This document shows, one piece after another, positions 1-8,663 of a stretch of 64,000 nucleotides of DNA. This DNA is from Breoghania sp037026715 (GTDB taxonomy: Bacteria > Pseudomonadota > Alphaproteobacteria > Rhizobiales > Stappiaceae). The position numbers and the translations under genes are program-made. The notes beneath the pieces are model-generated. The model worked only from the letters and a program-made list of their open reading frames with translations. It was not told the DNA's origin and made no database searches. Location of the stretch: positions 1 to 64,000 of the forward strand of contig NZ_JBANCG010000004.1 of the NCBI RefSeq assembly GCF_037026715.1, given 5' to 3'. Every line of letters begins with the position of its first letter. Within the stretch, counting starts at the first letter, position 1.

Positions 1-372
1 GAATAGAGCGATCTGATCCGGATTTTTCTTGCGCACGCGGCGGGATTGGTCCGAAAATCGGACGATGTTCTCGTATTGCCGGTCGGTGAACTGGAAGATG
101 AAGACATCGCCGCGCTCCGGCAAGTTAGACTCGATCCTGCGAGCGTAAGTGTCGAACTGTTCCTGCCCGTTGGCAAGGCGCAAATAGTTCGACAACTGGC
201 TCATCTCGAAGCCCTGATCGAGCAGGAACTGGCGGAACTTCGTTGCCGCCGCGCGTTGCTTCTTCGTCTCCACCGGCAGATCGAAGGTCACCAGCATCCA
301 CATGAGCCTGTAGGCGGACAGGTGCGTCGGCTCTGTCCGCTCCCCTCTTTGTTGCGTGTAGCGTGTGGTCAT
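1..372 (-). CDS. cas2: Cas2, CRISPR adaptation protein (partial, cut by window edge)
   Basis: Cas2 pairs with Cas1 to form the spacer-integration complex. Reading from the ATG at 372 gives MTTRYTQQRGERT, then the hallmark first beta strand MLVTFDLPVETKKQR (hydrophobic strand ending in FDLP), and later GDVFIFQFTDRQYENIV. The frame stays open to base 1 with no stop, so the C-terminus lies outside the window; 124 codons are visible, already about the length of a whole Cas2. The start overlaps the stop of cas1 in an ATGA, so the two are translationally coupled. The type assignment follows from the cas9 gene upstream. Identity is confident from motif and context; the end is unknown. Confidence 0.9.
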   Translation of the reverse strand, partial: MTTRYTQQRGERTEPTHLSAYRLMWMLVTFDLPVETKKQRAAATKFRQFLLDQGFEMSQLSNYLRLANGQEQFDTYARRIESNLPERGDVFIFQFTDRQYENIVRFSDQSRRVRKKNPDQIALF

Positions 373-1298
373 GTCGTCTCCGCCGCACTTTTGCCGAGAC
401 CTGCCAGCACCAGAGGTGGCGGCGGCACGGGCAGGTCCGGCTTGCCGCCTTCTCCCAGGCACATCGCCGCAAACTGTTGCGCAAGCCGGGTCGCATGGAG
501 ATGGAGCGGGCTCGTTCCCTGCGGGCTTTCCAGATCGAGGGTCGTCAGCCTTACCAGTTCCGTCTTGGCGTCCGTATCGACGCTCTCCGTCCCTGCCTCG
601 CGCAGATTTACGACCAGACGGTCCACCAGCGGGCGATAGGGTTCCATCAGGTCGTCGGCGAGCGCGAAGGCGTTGCCGCGATTGGCATGATGCAGGCCAA
701 TCGCGGGGTGAAGTCCAGCCGCACAGATTGCCCGGCAGATGGTCGCGCGCAGGACCGTGTAGCCGTAATTGAGAAGCGCGTTGGCGCCCTCGGCCGATCT
801 GTCACGGCGGAAGTCCGCCCCCATGAGCAAGGGCCAGTAGCGTCGTGCGGCCTGGGCTTCCACATTGTCCGGATCGCCGGAGCGAACCTTGCGCGCCAGG
901 AGTTCGAACGCACCGGCCTCGCGTCCAAGCGAGGAGAGCACCGCCGCCTGCATGCGGATCTTGGCGACGACGACATCGCGCCACAGCCGCTTTGCCATCG
1001 GCCGGGAGGCATCCGCCTGCGCGTTCAGACGCGCGCCCTGAAGGTGATGGCCTTCCATCGGCCAGACGCAGGCGACGGGCGCATGGTTCTGGGCGCAAAG
1101 CACAACGGGAACCGAACGTTCGGCAAGCCGGGTGAACACCGTGCTCGACCATGTCAGCCCATGCGCGTGGGCGATGACGGCACTGATATCGTCGAGCGCG
1201 ATCTGGCCGATCTTCTCCCGATCCTGCGAGATCGTGAGAAAGCCGCGATGGACGGCGACATGAAGGCCGTCAGTAGAGAGATCGACCACGCGCTGCAT
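369..1298 (-). CDS. cas1: Cas1, CRISPR integrase
   Basis: Metal-dependent integrase that inserts new spacers together with Cas2. The 309-residue length is normal for type II Cas1. The three conserved catalytic positions are visible: Glu in NVEAQAARRYW (about residue 147), His in GLHHANRGN (203/204) and Glu in ADDLMEPYRP (219). The ATG at 1298 follows a 50-base AT-rich gap after cas9, and the TGA stop overlaps the cas2 start. The C-terminal 40 residues are proline-rich, ending in a short tail. Gene order cas9-cas1-cas2 with no csn2 or cas4 in view is the type II-C layout. Confidence 0.96.
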   Translation of the reverse strand: MQRVVDLSTDGLHVAVHRGFLTISQDREKIGQIALDDISAVIAHAHGLTWSSTVFTRLAERSVPVVLCAQNHAPVACVWPMEGHHLQGARLNAQADASRPMAKRLWRDVVVAKIRMQAAVLSSLGREAGAFELLARKVRSGDPDNVEAQAARRYWPLLMGADFRRDRSAEGANALLNYGYTVLRATICRAICAAGLHPAIGLHHANRGNAFALADDLMEPYRPLVDRLVVNLREAGTESVDTDAKTELVRLTTLDLESPQGTSPLHLHATRLAQQFAAMCLGEGGKPDLPVPPPPLVLAGLGKSAAETT

Positions 1299-1348
1299 GC
1301 GTCATTTATACTTCGGAATTCCTATAAATTCCGTAACGGCATTTATGA

Positions 1349-4300
1349 TTAGCCGTCCGAATGTTCCCACCAGATGCCGGGATCGAAGACCTGTCCGATT
1401 TCGTCGATACGAACCGTGCGCGGCTTCAGCTTCTTCAGCGGGTTCGGCATCGGCCGGCGCGGCCTGTATTCTTTTTGCCGCTCGCGTTCTTCCAGATTGC
1501 CGCCCTCGTTGTGCGGATCGAGGTAGATTTGCTTGTTGCGCTGGTCGAATTTGCGCACCTTGGCGATGACCCGCTCGCCGCTGTCCGGATCCTGATAGGC
1601 GACCATGTCCCCCTTCATCAGCGACAGGATCTTGCGCGCGTTGTGGTGCCGTTGCCGGATCGGGGAGACATACCCCTCCTTGTGGGCATCGAACATGGAG
1701 ACGACCTCGGCCTCCCACTTGCCGTCCGGCAGCTCCCAGACCTCGTAGCGATAGTTGCCGCCGGGCAGATAGCCCTTCTTATGCCGTCCGTTGCCATGGG
1801 TGATCCAGACGGGGTTGGCGACCTCCTGGATGCGCACGTGCCGGATTCCCTTGAACTTCGCATCGCCTTCGACGAAGGCCTGCACCGCCGCCTCAAAGGC
1901 CTTTCCCTCAAGCCCGCGCGTTGCCTCGAACAGCCTATCGCGCAGTTCCGAATGGCCGTGCTCGTTGGTGCGGATGGCATCGAGGTCGGCCGCTTTCTTC
2001 AGGTTGGAGATTGGAATGCGGCGGACCACCAGATCGTTGCCCTTCGCATCCTTCTCGCCGGTGAAGCCGTAGGCGGTATCGTTGTGCAGCTTTCCCGCCG
2101 TGCGCCCGTGGCCTGTGTCGTAACCCGCACGCGAAACCGTGCCGTGATCGGGCTTGTGGCTGACAACGATGGCCAGAACCCGCTCGCGCAGCTCATCGCG
2201 GAAGCCGAGCCAGGGCTCAGGCACCTTCTCCACCAGACGCTCCGCGCCGTCCGCCTCCGCGCGCCCCGCCTCGGTCGCCAGCTTCTGAATGAGCGAGCGG
2301 GACGTTACCGCGATCACAGCGGCATCGATGGCGTGATGGCGATGATCCTGCCGGTTCTTGGGCTTGGCGGTCTCCACCCGATTGTGGTCGGTGAGGATAT
2401 CGTTGAGCGCCCAGTTGCGGCGCAGCATCTCCGTCATGCGGCCCGGCAGCGCGCGCACCCGACTGTGGCGGCGGTAGACGCCGTCGATGCCCGGTTCCTC
2501 CGCATCATAGAGCGCGGCGAGATAGGTCAGCGCGAGGCGCGAGACGTATTGCATGTCAGTGACCTGGCGGGCGAGAAACTCCGCCTCGTCGCCGAAACGC
2601 TGCATCGCATCCTCGGCGAAGCGCCAACGTTTGTTCTTCGACAGCACCGCCGCACGCGCGAGGATCTCCGGATAACGCGCCTGCCATTGAGGCACCTCGG
2701 ACGGCGCCTTGTCGCCCTTCTGCCTGTTACACGCGGTGCAGCACAGAAGCCTGTTGCCCTGGCTGTCATCGAGCGTCCTGGAATAGGGCAGGATGTGATC
2801 TACATCCGTCTCGCCCGAAAACAGCATGCCGGCGCCGATCGGCCTGCCGCAATAGATGCAGACGCGGTTGAGCGGCTGGTCGGGATTGAGTTCGCTCCAC
2901 AACTTCAGAATCAGGCGGTTGTAGCCGTTGTCGCGCTGACGGAACGTCTCCTGCAGTTCGCGGGAGCGCTCCATGGCATCCTTGGTGTTCTGCCCGATCC
3001 TCTTGTTGATCTCGTCTCGCTGCTCCTTGTTCAGCTTCAGATCGCGCCCGAGTTCGATGGCGATCCTGTCGGGCCGCCCGTGCTTCCGGATCAACGCGTT
3101 GACGACCCGGCGCAGCTGGTTGAGCGCGATGTGGACGGTCGGGTTGGTGATCCGGCCCATCACCTCGTCCCATTCCGGATCTTCCGGCGCCACCTCCCCG
3201 CCCGAACCCGGCGGAATGTGGCGCTCCAGCACCTCCTGATATTTGGGCAGGAGGTCGAGGCCCTTGCGGTCCGGGTCGGTCTCGGAGTTCGTCCGCCCAT
3301 AGACGGCTTTGGCCGCTGCCGCTTCGGTGATCACGAAACCGCCCGCATCCACAGAATGCAGCATTTCATCCGTCAGCGCGGCGAGCGCACTCGGCCCCAG
3401 GCGGCCAAATCCGTCAGGCAGATGGACATCCATCACGGCCCGCGCATTGGCCTCCTCCAGCCCGAGATCGAAAACGAGCCAGTTGGAGAGCTTTTCCGGA
3501 TCGGCTTCGGTGCGCAGCTTCTCGGTCACCGCCGCCTGCTCGGCGGGCGGCATCGCCTGCCAGCGATTGCCGAAGCATTCGGGCCGCGACAGGCGGAAGG
3601 CAACCACGTCGCCCTCCAGCCCCTTGCGGTTGTCGCTTTCCTTGTTGAAGCGGACCTCCGGCCCGAGCTTCAGGGTCTTGCGCATTTTCGAAAACGGCGC
3701 CATGCCCTGTTTGTTGAGAGACGTGCGCAACAGCAACAGCAGCGCGTCGCGCTCATCCGGCGTCAGCTTGCGGTGCTGCTGGTCGTCGCCGAAATACTCC
3801 AGTTCGTTGACCTCCTTCACCAGCCGGAAGGTCTGGAACAGCGGATGAGATCGCGCCAGCCGCGTCTCGGCCGGATTGTAGGCGCACTTGCCGGGCTTCA
3901 CAGGTCGCAGCGGACGCTGGAAGAAGATCGTTTCCTTCAGTTCCGCGATCAGATCCTCGCCCAGAATACCGGCATGAAAGCGCTTCTGGCTCTGGACGAT
4001 CCGGTCGAACTCACGCTCCAGCACGGCACGGGACGGGTAGAACGTATAGGCCTTGCCATCGGCCGTCATGCGCGCGCGCACCGAAAGCCCCGCCTGGCGG
4101 CGGTGATGCAGCCATTCGCCGAAGGTGCGGGCCTTGTCTTCCATCATCTGTATCTCAAGCCGGCCGACGGCTTCGGCGATCTTGCCCGTCTCGGTGTCGT
4201 TGCTGTCGGCCTTGCGGTTCGACTTGAAGCCGCGTCGCTGGTTGAGATGGAAGAGAACGCGGCCGAGTTCAAAGGGCTCAAGCGCATGATCGAGCGCCTT

Positions 4301-4675
4301 CGCACGAAGGGCGAAAACGGACGTGCCCAGATCGCCGCCCGGGCCGTCGGAGGTCTCGCGCAGCAACGCCTCGCGCGCTTCTGTCTCGGCGGGCATCAGG
4401 CCGTTTTCAGTCAGGAGATCGAGCAGCCGCGCACGGCGCTTGAGATATCGATCGCGCCGCCGCCGCATGCCGCGCGCCTCTCTGCGCGCGACGGCGAGCG
4501 AGGCCTTGGACTGCGGATCGCGGCCCGCCATGTCCGATTGTGAGAAGATCCGCACGCCGATATCGAGAATGCGGCCGGATTCGCTGCTTCCGGGCTCGCC
4601 AGCCGTCTCGTTCAGGCACCAGCCGAGCGAATGGGTTCCAAGATCGATGCCGAGTGTGACGAGCTTGTCCGTCAT
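1349..4675 (-). CDS. cas9: Cas9, type II-C RNA-guided endonuclease (1108 aa)
   Basis: Dual-RNA-guided DNA nuclease. All catalytic elements are intact: RuvC-I with Asp11 in LGIDLGTHSLGW; an arginine-rich bridge helix at about 64-84 (RREARGMRRRRDRYLKRRAR); RuvC-II Glu541 in DRIAIELGRD; HNH with Asp626-His627 in DVDHILPYS, flanked by paired cysteines CIYC (606/609) and CCTAC (645-649) that probably bind zinc; RuvC-III His781 and Asp784 in HHAIDAAVIA. At 1108 residues it falls in the compact II-C size class, well below the roughly 1370 of the Streptococcus pyogenes enzyme. The ATG is preceded by GGGGGAAGCA as a plausible ribosome binding site. The C-terminal PAM-interacting region (about 850-1108) has the basic segment KGIRHVRIQEV but no family I can name. 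It is probably transcribed with cas1 and cas2. Confidence 0.97.
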   Translation of the reverse strand: MTDKLVTLGIDLGTHSLGWCLNETAGEPGSSESGRILDIGVRIFSQSDMAGRDPQSKASLAVARREARGMRRRRDRYLKRRARLLDLLTENGLMPAETEAREALLRETSDGPGGDLGTSVFALRAKALDHALEPFELGRVLFHLNQRRGFKSNRKADSNDTETGKIAEAVGRLEIQMMEDKARTFGEWLHHRRQAGLSVRARMTADGKAYTFYPSRAVLEREFDRIVQSQKRFHAGILGEDLIAELKETIFFQRPLRPVKPGKCAYNPAETRLARSHPLFQTFRLVKEVNELEYFGDDQQHRKLTPDERDALLLLLRTSLNKQGMAPFSKMRKTLKLGPEVRFNKESDNRKGLEGDVVAFRLSRPECFGNRWQAMPPAEQAAVTEKLRTEADPEKLSNWLVFDLGLEEANARAVMDVHLPDGFGRLGPSALAALTDEMLHSVDAGGFVITEAAAAKAVYGRTNSETDPDRKGLDLLPKYQEVLERHIPPGSGGEVAPEDPEWDEVMGRITNPTVHIALNQLRRVVNALIRKHGRPDRIAIELGRDLKLNKEQRDEINKRIGQNTKDAMERSRELQETFRQRDNGYNRLILKLWSELNPDQPLNRVCIYCGRPIGAGMLFSGETDVDHILPYSRTLDDSQGNRLLCCTACNRQKGDKAPSEVPQWQARYPEILARAAVLSKNKRWRFAEDAMQRFGDEAEFLARQVTDMQYVSRLALTYLAALYDAEEPGIDGVYRRHSRVRALPGRMTEMLRRNWALNDILTDHNRVETAKPKNRQDHRHHAIDAAVIAVTSRSLIQKLATEAGRAEADGAERLVEKVPEPWLGFRDELRERVLAIVVSHKPDHGTVSRAGYDTGHGRTAGKLHNDTAYGFTGEKDAKGNDLVVRRIPISNLKKAADLDAIRTNEHGHSELRDRLFEATRGLEGKAFEAAVQAFVEGDAKFKGIRHVRIQEVANPVWITHGNGRHKKGYLPGGNYRYEVWELPDGKWEAEVVSMFDAHKEGYVSPIRQRHHNARKILSLMKGDMVAYQDPDSGERVIAKVRKFDQRNKQIYLDPHNEGGNLEERERQKEYRPRRPMPNPLKKLKPRTVRIDEIGQVFDPGIWWEHSDG

Positions 4676-4689
4676 TGCTTCCCCCCTAC

Positions 4690-4825
4690 GGAATTACCGC
4701 AAGGTTAGGATTGACGAAATCATCACCTCAGGCAATGATCTCGGCGTTCAGAAAACGCAGTCCAGCCGTTAACAAGCTGAGATATGCACCAGATAAGGCC
4801 AGCGCTCCGGCGCTGGCTTTTTTTT
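4690..4825 (+). ncRNA. Putative tracrRNA (5' end uncertain)
   Basis: Between cas9 and the next gene, on the strand opposite to cas9, is an AT-rich non-coding stretch ending in AGATAAGGCC, then a 7-bp GC hairpin (GCCAGCG/CGCTGGC) and eight Ts. The AUAAGGC word followed directly by a hairpin is the sort of sequence found after the anti-repeat in type II tracrRNAs, and a position beside cas9 is common for them. A short hairpin GCGTT/AACGC lies at 4745-4759. The anti-repeat cannot be proven because no CRISPR repeat is in the window, so the 5' boundary is a guess; it may begin inside the cas9 leader. Confidence 0.55.
4798..4825 (+). terminator. Rho-independent terminator of the putative tracrRNA
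   Basis: A perfect 7-bp stem, GCCAGCG (4798-4804) and CGCTGGC (4811-4817), with a 6-base loop, is followed immediately by eight Ts (4818-4825) on the plus strand. This is the clearest intrinsic terminator I found in the window. No plus-strand protein gene ends upstream of it, which implies a non-coding transcript. Confidence 0.85.
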
Positions 4826-4828
4826 GTC

Positions 4829-5219
4829 TGTACTCGGCCGAAACAGGGCCAATTTTCGATACCACCGCTTCCCGAATCCAATGTCCCGCCAAATGACGAA
4901 TGCAATGGCGCGAGCGCATGATCGCCGGGGCGAATTAGGCTTGTTCAACCAGACACTTGCTCGTCGATCCCGGTCTCAAGGTTGCCCCGGCACAGACACG
5001 GAAGGCCGGACCATGCCCGACTGCCCCTCCTATGGCGAGATCCATGGGGATTGCGATCGGATCGGAAGTAAAGGCTGAAGGCGCCGAACGGCGGAAGAGG
5101 GGAAAGCAACAACTTGCAGTTGCCAGGTCGCTCGGTTCGTGCCGGCAATGGCAACCCTCTTATCAGGGAAGTTGGATCGAGTCGCACGCGTCAACGGAAC
5201 CCGTATATGGAGACTGTTC
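4829..5219. other. Intergenic stretch without a supported gene
   Basis: About 390 bases separate the tracrRNA terminator from the end of the histidine kinase gene. Open frames here (for example 4957-5223 plus) show no recognisable protein and no good ribosome binding site. A small inverted repeat CGCCG-AA-CGGCG occurs at 5082-5093. I see no attachment site, tRNA or CRISPR repeat. It marks the join between the CRISPR locus and the signalling block. Confidence 0.5.
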
Positions 5220-7130
5220 CTAGATCGCCTCGCGGTCGGCCGTCGTCATTGTGGAGGGGGATGGCGGTGCGAACCGGCGGATGATTGCGGAGAGCCCCTT
5301 CATTGTCATCGGCTTGGTTTCCACGGCGTTCATGCCGGCATCCAGACAGGCGGCGCGGTCCTCGTCCGAGGCATTTGCCGTCATTGCGACGATGGGAACT
5401 TCCGCCCCAGCGGAGCCGAGCAGCCTGATCGCCCGGGTGGCGCTGATGCCGTCCATTTCCGGCATCTGCACGTCCATCAGCACGAGATCGAAATCGCCCC
5501 TGCGCATCTCGTCGAGCGCCTGCAGGCCGCTCGTGGCGGAGCGCACCCTCTGGTTGAGCCTGGCGAGAAAGGCCTCCGCGATCTGCCGATTGACCGGATT
5601 GTCCTCCACCAGAAGGACGGACAGGGTGGGCAGATCGAACTCTGGCGCGCCGTCGTCAACCTCGACGGGCGGGGAAAGCTCTTCGCCGGACGCGATGCAC
5701 ACGGGAAAGGCGAAGCGGAAGACGCTCCCGCGACCGGGCGTGCTTTCGACATCGATCGTCCCTTCCAGACTTTCCAGAAGCTGCTTGCAGATCGCAAGGC
5801 CGAGGCCGGTACCGCCATAATGCCTGGAAATCGAGGCATCCAGCTGATTGAACGGCGTGAAAAGCTGTGCCCGCGCCGTTTTCGAGATGCCGATACCGGT
5901 ATCGGTAACGGCGACAGAGAGCCAGCACGCTGCCTCGCGGGTCTCCTCGCAAACCCGCACGCCAACCTCCCCGTTCACGGTGAACTTTATGGCATTGGAC
6001 ACAAGGTTCAGGAGAATCTGCCCAACCCGCTTGGGATCGCCGACATAGGTGGTCGAGCCGGCATTGCCCAAATCGACGCTCAGCCGGTTGTTGCGTTCGA
6101 TCGCCCGGCCCTGCATCAGATCGACAGTCGCGTCCACGACATCGCAGATACGGAAGGCGACAGCCTCGGGCGGCGCCAACCCTTGCTCGAATTTGGCAAA
6201 ATCGAGAATTTCATTCAGCATTTCCAGAAGGGTCTGCCCCGACCGCGCGATGGTGCGGGCCTTGTCCCGTTCCTTTTCCGGCAATCGGCTTTGCGACAGA
6301 AGCTCCGCCATGCCGAGGATGGCGTTGAGCGGCGTGCGGATCTCGTGGCCGATCGTCGCCATGAAGACCGACTTCGCGCGATTGCCCGCTTCGGCCTGCT
6401 GATAGGCCGCCGTCATCTCCTGCGCCGCCTGCGAAAGCCGCAAACGACTGCGATGGATCAACCCCATCTGGCGCATGAGGTTCAGGATGAGGAATATCGT
6501 GCAGACGCCAAGCGCGATAATGAGCCCGAAGGCATAGGTCTGGATGGAGAAGATGTCGTTGCGCGCCTCCGCCCGGTCCGTCGCGAGCGCGGCATTCGCG
6601 CGCGTGAGCAAGGTGCCGGTGACCTCCTCCAGCCGTTGCAGCTTCTCCGTGATCGCCGTCAGCGCCGCCATATCGAGCGTTCCCCGTACGGCAAGCGCGT
6701 TGAAGACCGGCTCAACATCGAAAATGATGGCCTCGGCAGTGCTTGTCAGCTCGCGAATGAGCGGGGTCTTGGTGAGGCTGGTGTTGAGATCGGCCTCCCC
6801 CAGATGCGCCAGCCGGGAATAGAGGATGTCGTATTTGAGGGCCACCTCCGCCGGATCGGGCGAGCGCAGTGCGCCGCCCCCCCCGATCGCATGTGCGGCG
6901 CGGGCCAGGACCACCAGATGTGACAGTTCGCGTGCCTCGCGATCGAACTGATGAAACGCCCACATCGCATCCTCGCGGATGCCATCCTGCAGCTGGCTCT
7001 CGCGCTTGAAGATGATCATGAACATGACGGCGGCGGCCAGAAGCAGGATCACCGAGAGGGCCAGAAGGTAGTAGGTCGCGCGCCCCGCGCGCTCGACTGC
7101 GAGCTGACTGTCCTTCAGTTCGCTTTTCAA
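5220..7130 (-). CDS. Membrane hybrid histidine kinase with C-terminal receiver
   Basis: Sensor kinase of 636 residues. A first membrane helix (about 20-42) and a second (about 199-218) bracket a periplasmic domain of about 155 residues with helical character. A short linker leads to the HisKA domain with phospho-acceptor His262 (TIGHEIRTPLNAI), the HATPase domain (N box LVSNAIKF, G boxes DTGIGIS and GGTGLGLA) and a receiver domain from about 503 with Asp553 (LVLMDVQMPEMDG). The start is a TTG at 7130 that overlaps the TGA of the upstream periplasmic protein (TTGA), so the two are probably translationally coupled and may sense one signal together. No output domain is present, so it likely passes phosphate to a separate HPt or regulator. 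It ends the second signalling operon. Confidence 0.9.
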   Translation of the reverse strand: MKSELKDSQLAVERAGRATYYLLALSVILLLAAAVMFMIIFKRESQLQDGIREDAMWAFHQFDREARELSHLVVLARAAHAIGGGGALRSPDPAEVALKYDILYSRLAHLGEADLNTSLTKTPLIRELTSTAEAIIFDVEPVFNALAVRGTLDMAALTAITEKLQRLEEVTGTLLTRANAALATDRAEARNDIFSIQTYAFGLIIALGVCTIFLILNLMRQMGLIHRSRLRLSQAAQEMTAAYQQAEAGNRAKSVFMATIGHEIRTPLNAILGMAELLSQSRLPEKERDKARTIARSGQTLLEMLNEILDFAKFEQGLAPPEAVAFRICDVVDATVDLMQGRAIERNNRLSVDLGNAGSTTYVGDPKRVGQILLNLVSNAIKFTVNGEVGVRVCEETREAACWLSVAVTDTGIGISKTARAQLFTPFNQLDASISRHYGGTGLGLAICKQLLESLEGTIDVESTPGRGSVFRFAFPVCIASGEELSPPVEVDDGAPEFDLPTLSVLLVEDNPVNRQIAEAFLARLNQRVRSATSGLQALDEMRRGDFDLVLMDVQMPEMDGISATRAIRLLGSAGAEVPIVAMTANASDEDRAACLDAGMNAVETKPMTMKGLSAIIRRFAPPSPSTMTTADREAI

Positions 7131-7642
7131 CGCATGACCTCGATTTCCTTTATCTGCCAGACCGAACGCACGAAGTACTTTTCGTTGTAGAGTTCCGGAT
7201 TCTTGTCGAAGGGATAGATCAGGAAGATGGGCCCCTTCTCCCGCACGCTCATATGCTTTCCGTCCTTCTTGAGCGCCAGGATAGTGTCGAAGTCCCGCGC
7301 ATCGGAGAGCGGAACCTCGGCGCTGTAGTCGTTGAGCGCACGAATGACGAGCTTCTCGCCCTGTGCGCCGACATGGTCGAGAACGGCGCGCAAGAGCGGG
7401 CCTTCAAACGCAACGGTGCCATTGGTCCAGGGGGTCTCGACCCGAGCCGTCCGGCCGGGCAGCGCCTCCAGCATTGCCAGATCGAAATGGGCGGCGTCTC
7501 CGCGGTTGGTCCGCTCGATGTTTCCGCGCACCACGAGCAGCGTCTTGCCGGTCGGCTCCGGCAGCGGCCCGGCCCGGACATCCGCCACGGCAAGCGGAGC
7601 GATTGCAATCAGGGCCAACAGCGTGGCGAGCAGCGTTTTCAT
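7127..7642 (-). CDS. Periplasmic protein resembling the oxidoreductase molybdopterin-binding fold, cysteine-free
   Basis: 171 residues from the ATG at 7642 (MKTLLATLLALIAIAPLAVADVRA), chosen because it gives a clean Sec signal peptide; a longer frame exists upstream. The mature part (VVRGNIERTN, ALPGRTARVETPWTNG, FEGPLLRAVLDHVG, IRALNDYSAEVPLSDARD, GPIFLIYPFDKNPE) resembles small proteins annotated as molybdopterin-dependent oxidoreductases. There is no cysteine anywhere in the protein, so the cysteine that ligates molybdenum in sulfite-oxidase-type enzymes is missing. That argues for a binding or sensing role, not catalysis. It directly precedes and overlaps the hybrid kinase gene, so I infer that it presents a signal to that kinase. 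Family assignment is from memory of the motif pattern. Confidence 0.65.
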   Translation of the reverse strand: MKTLLATLLALIAIAPLAVADVRAGPLPEPTGKTLLVVRGNIERTNRGDAAHFDLAMLEALPGRTARVETPWTNGTVAFEGPLLRAVLDHVGAQGEKLVIRALNDYSAEVPLSDARDFDTILALKKDGKHMSVREKGPIFLIYPFDKNPELYNEKYFVRSVWQIKEIEVMR

Positions 7643-7661
7643 GTCGATCTCCATCATGGTT

Positions 7662-8663
7662 TCAACTGGCATCCCCGTCTTCGCGAGCCGGCTCGTCGCC
7701 GTCATGCTCGTTCGCCTGCTCGCGAAAATGGACCGTCGCCTCGACCGCATTGCCCGTGCCCACAAAGGCGAGTTCGTCGAAGCACATCTGGCAGACCAGA
7801 CGAATTCCCCGGCCGTTGGGGCGCTCGATCTGGGGCTCGCTGTTCATGAATTCTTGGAAATCGAAGCCGGGACCGTCGTCGCTGACCTTCAGGTGAGCAC
7901 TGCCGGGGCCCAATGAGAAATAGACGCGGGCGACACGATCCCGGTAGCGGTCGAGCCCGAGCCGGCGCGAGATCTCCTCGTGAAAATGCCCGGTCTCCAG
8001 AAGACTGGTCTTTTCCTCGAAAGTGATCCCGAGATTTCCGTGCTCGATCGCATTCGACAACAGCTCCCAGATGCCCAGGCGAACCTTCTCCGGTTCGGGC
8101 GTGTTGCTGGCCAACAGCGTGGCGAGGTTTTCCGCCTCCTCCAGCGTGCGGATCTCGAAAAGGCCGGACAGGAGCGCGCCGAATTCGCTGCGGCCGCGCG
8201 TGAGCGAGCCGGCCGACGGGGAGACCGGGGAGGTCAGGGGGCGGAGCAGTCTTTGGAGCGCGCGGGAGTTCTGCGGCGGCTCCGCTACAAGGACCGCTCC
8301 GGCTTTGCGCGCATCCTTTCGCAGGGCCTTGTCTGCGTCCTCCATCAGGACGACCGGGCGCACGCCGGGACCGGGCTTCGCCAGAGGCCCGGTTCGCAAC
8401 AGGTCGCGGATCCGGCCGCGCGGAAGGGTATCCTCGACCAGCACCACCTCAATGTGGTCACGGCAGGCGCGGGCGATCTGGTCGAGGTCATGCGGGCTCT
8501 CGATGAACCGGAAGCGGGCGCCGTGTTTCTGCAACACGGCGGCGGCGGACAGAATTCGCGCCGCATCGTCGGAGAGGATCGCGAGGAGGGCGGAGGGGTC
8601 AGGGGACGAGGCCCTGCCACGGGAGGGTGAGCGCGACGCCATAGGAGGAGCTGACCGTTTCAT
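7662..8663 (-). CDS. RsbW-like anti-sigma/ATP-binding protein with N-terminal receiver-like domain
   Basis: 333 residues. The first 140 residues resemble a degenerate response-regulator receiver (LLAILSDDAARILSAAAVL, IEVVLVEDTLPRGRI, PVVLMEDADKALRKDARKAGAVLVAEP). The C-terminal half is a GHKL ATPase of the anti-sigma/serine-kinase type: N box WELLSNAIEHGN, G1 SDDGPGFDFQEF and G2 NGRGIRLVCQM. It probably sequesters a partner (sigma factor or other target) and phosphorylates a STAS antagonist, such as the one encoded two genes upstream. The start overlaps the PP2C gene stop (ATGA). The ATG at 8663 is the first of two possible starts. Together with the PP2C and STAS genes it forms a partner-switching module. 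Confidence 0.85.
   Translation of the reverse strand: MKRSAPPMASRSPSRGRASSPDPSALLAILSDDAARILSAAAVLQKHGARFRFIESPHDLDQIARACRDHIEVVLVEDTLPRGRIRDLLRTGPLAKPGPGVRPVVLMEDADKALRKDARKAGAVLVAEPPQNSRALQRLLRPLTSPVSPSAGSLTRGRSEFGALLSGLFEIRTLEEAENLATLLASNTPEPEKVRLGIWELLSNAIEHGNLGITFEEKTSLLETGHFHEEISRRLGLDRYRDRVARVYFSLGPGSAHLKVSDDGPGFDFQEFMNSEPQIERPNGRGIRLVCQMCFDELAFVGTGNAVEATVHFREQANEHDGDEPAREDGDAS

Noticed and set aside
1361..4543. Very long plus-strand open frame (1060 codons) opposite cas9
   Set aside because: The cas9 reading frame on the other strand has all catalytic motifs. The opposite frame has the repetitive Leu/Arg/Val-rich composition expected from mirrored GC-rich codons and no recognised domain.
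4957..5223. Small plus-strand open frame in the gap after the tracrRNA
   Set aside because: No ribosome binding site, no family resemblance, no signal peptide or helix pattern; it ends inside the kinase gene.
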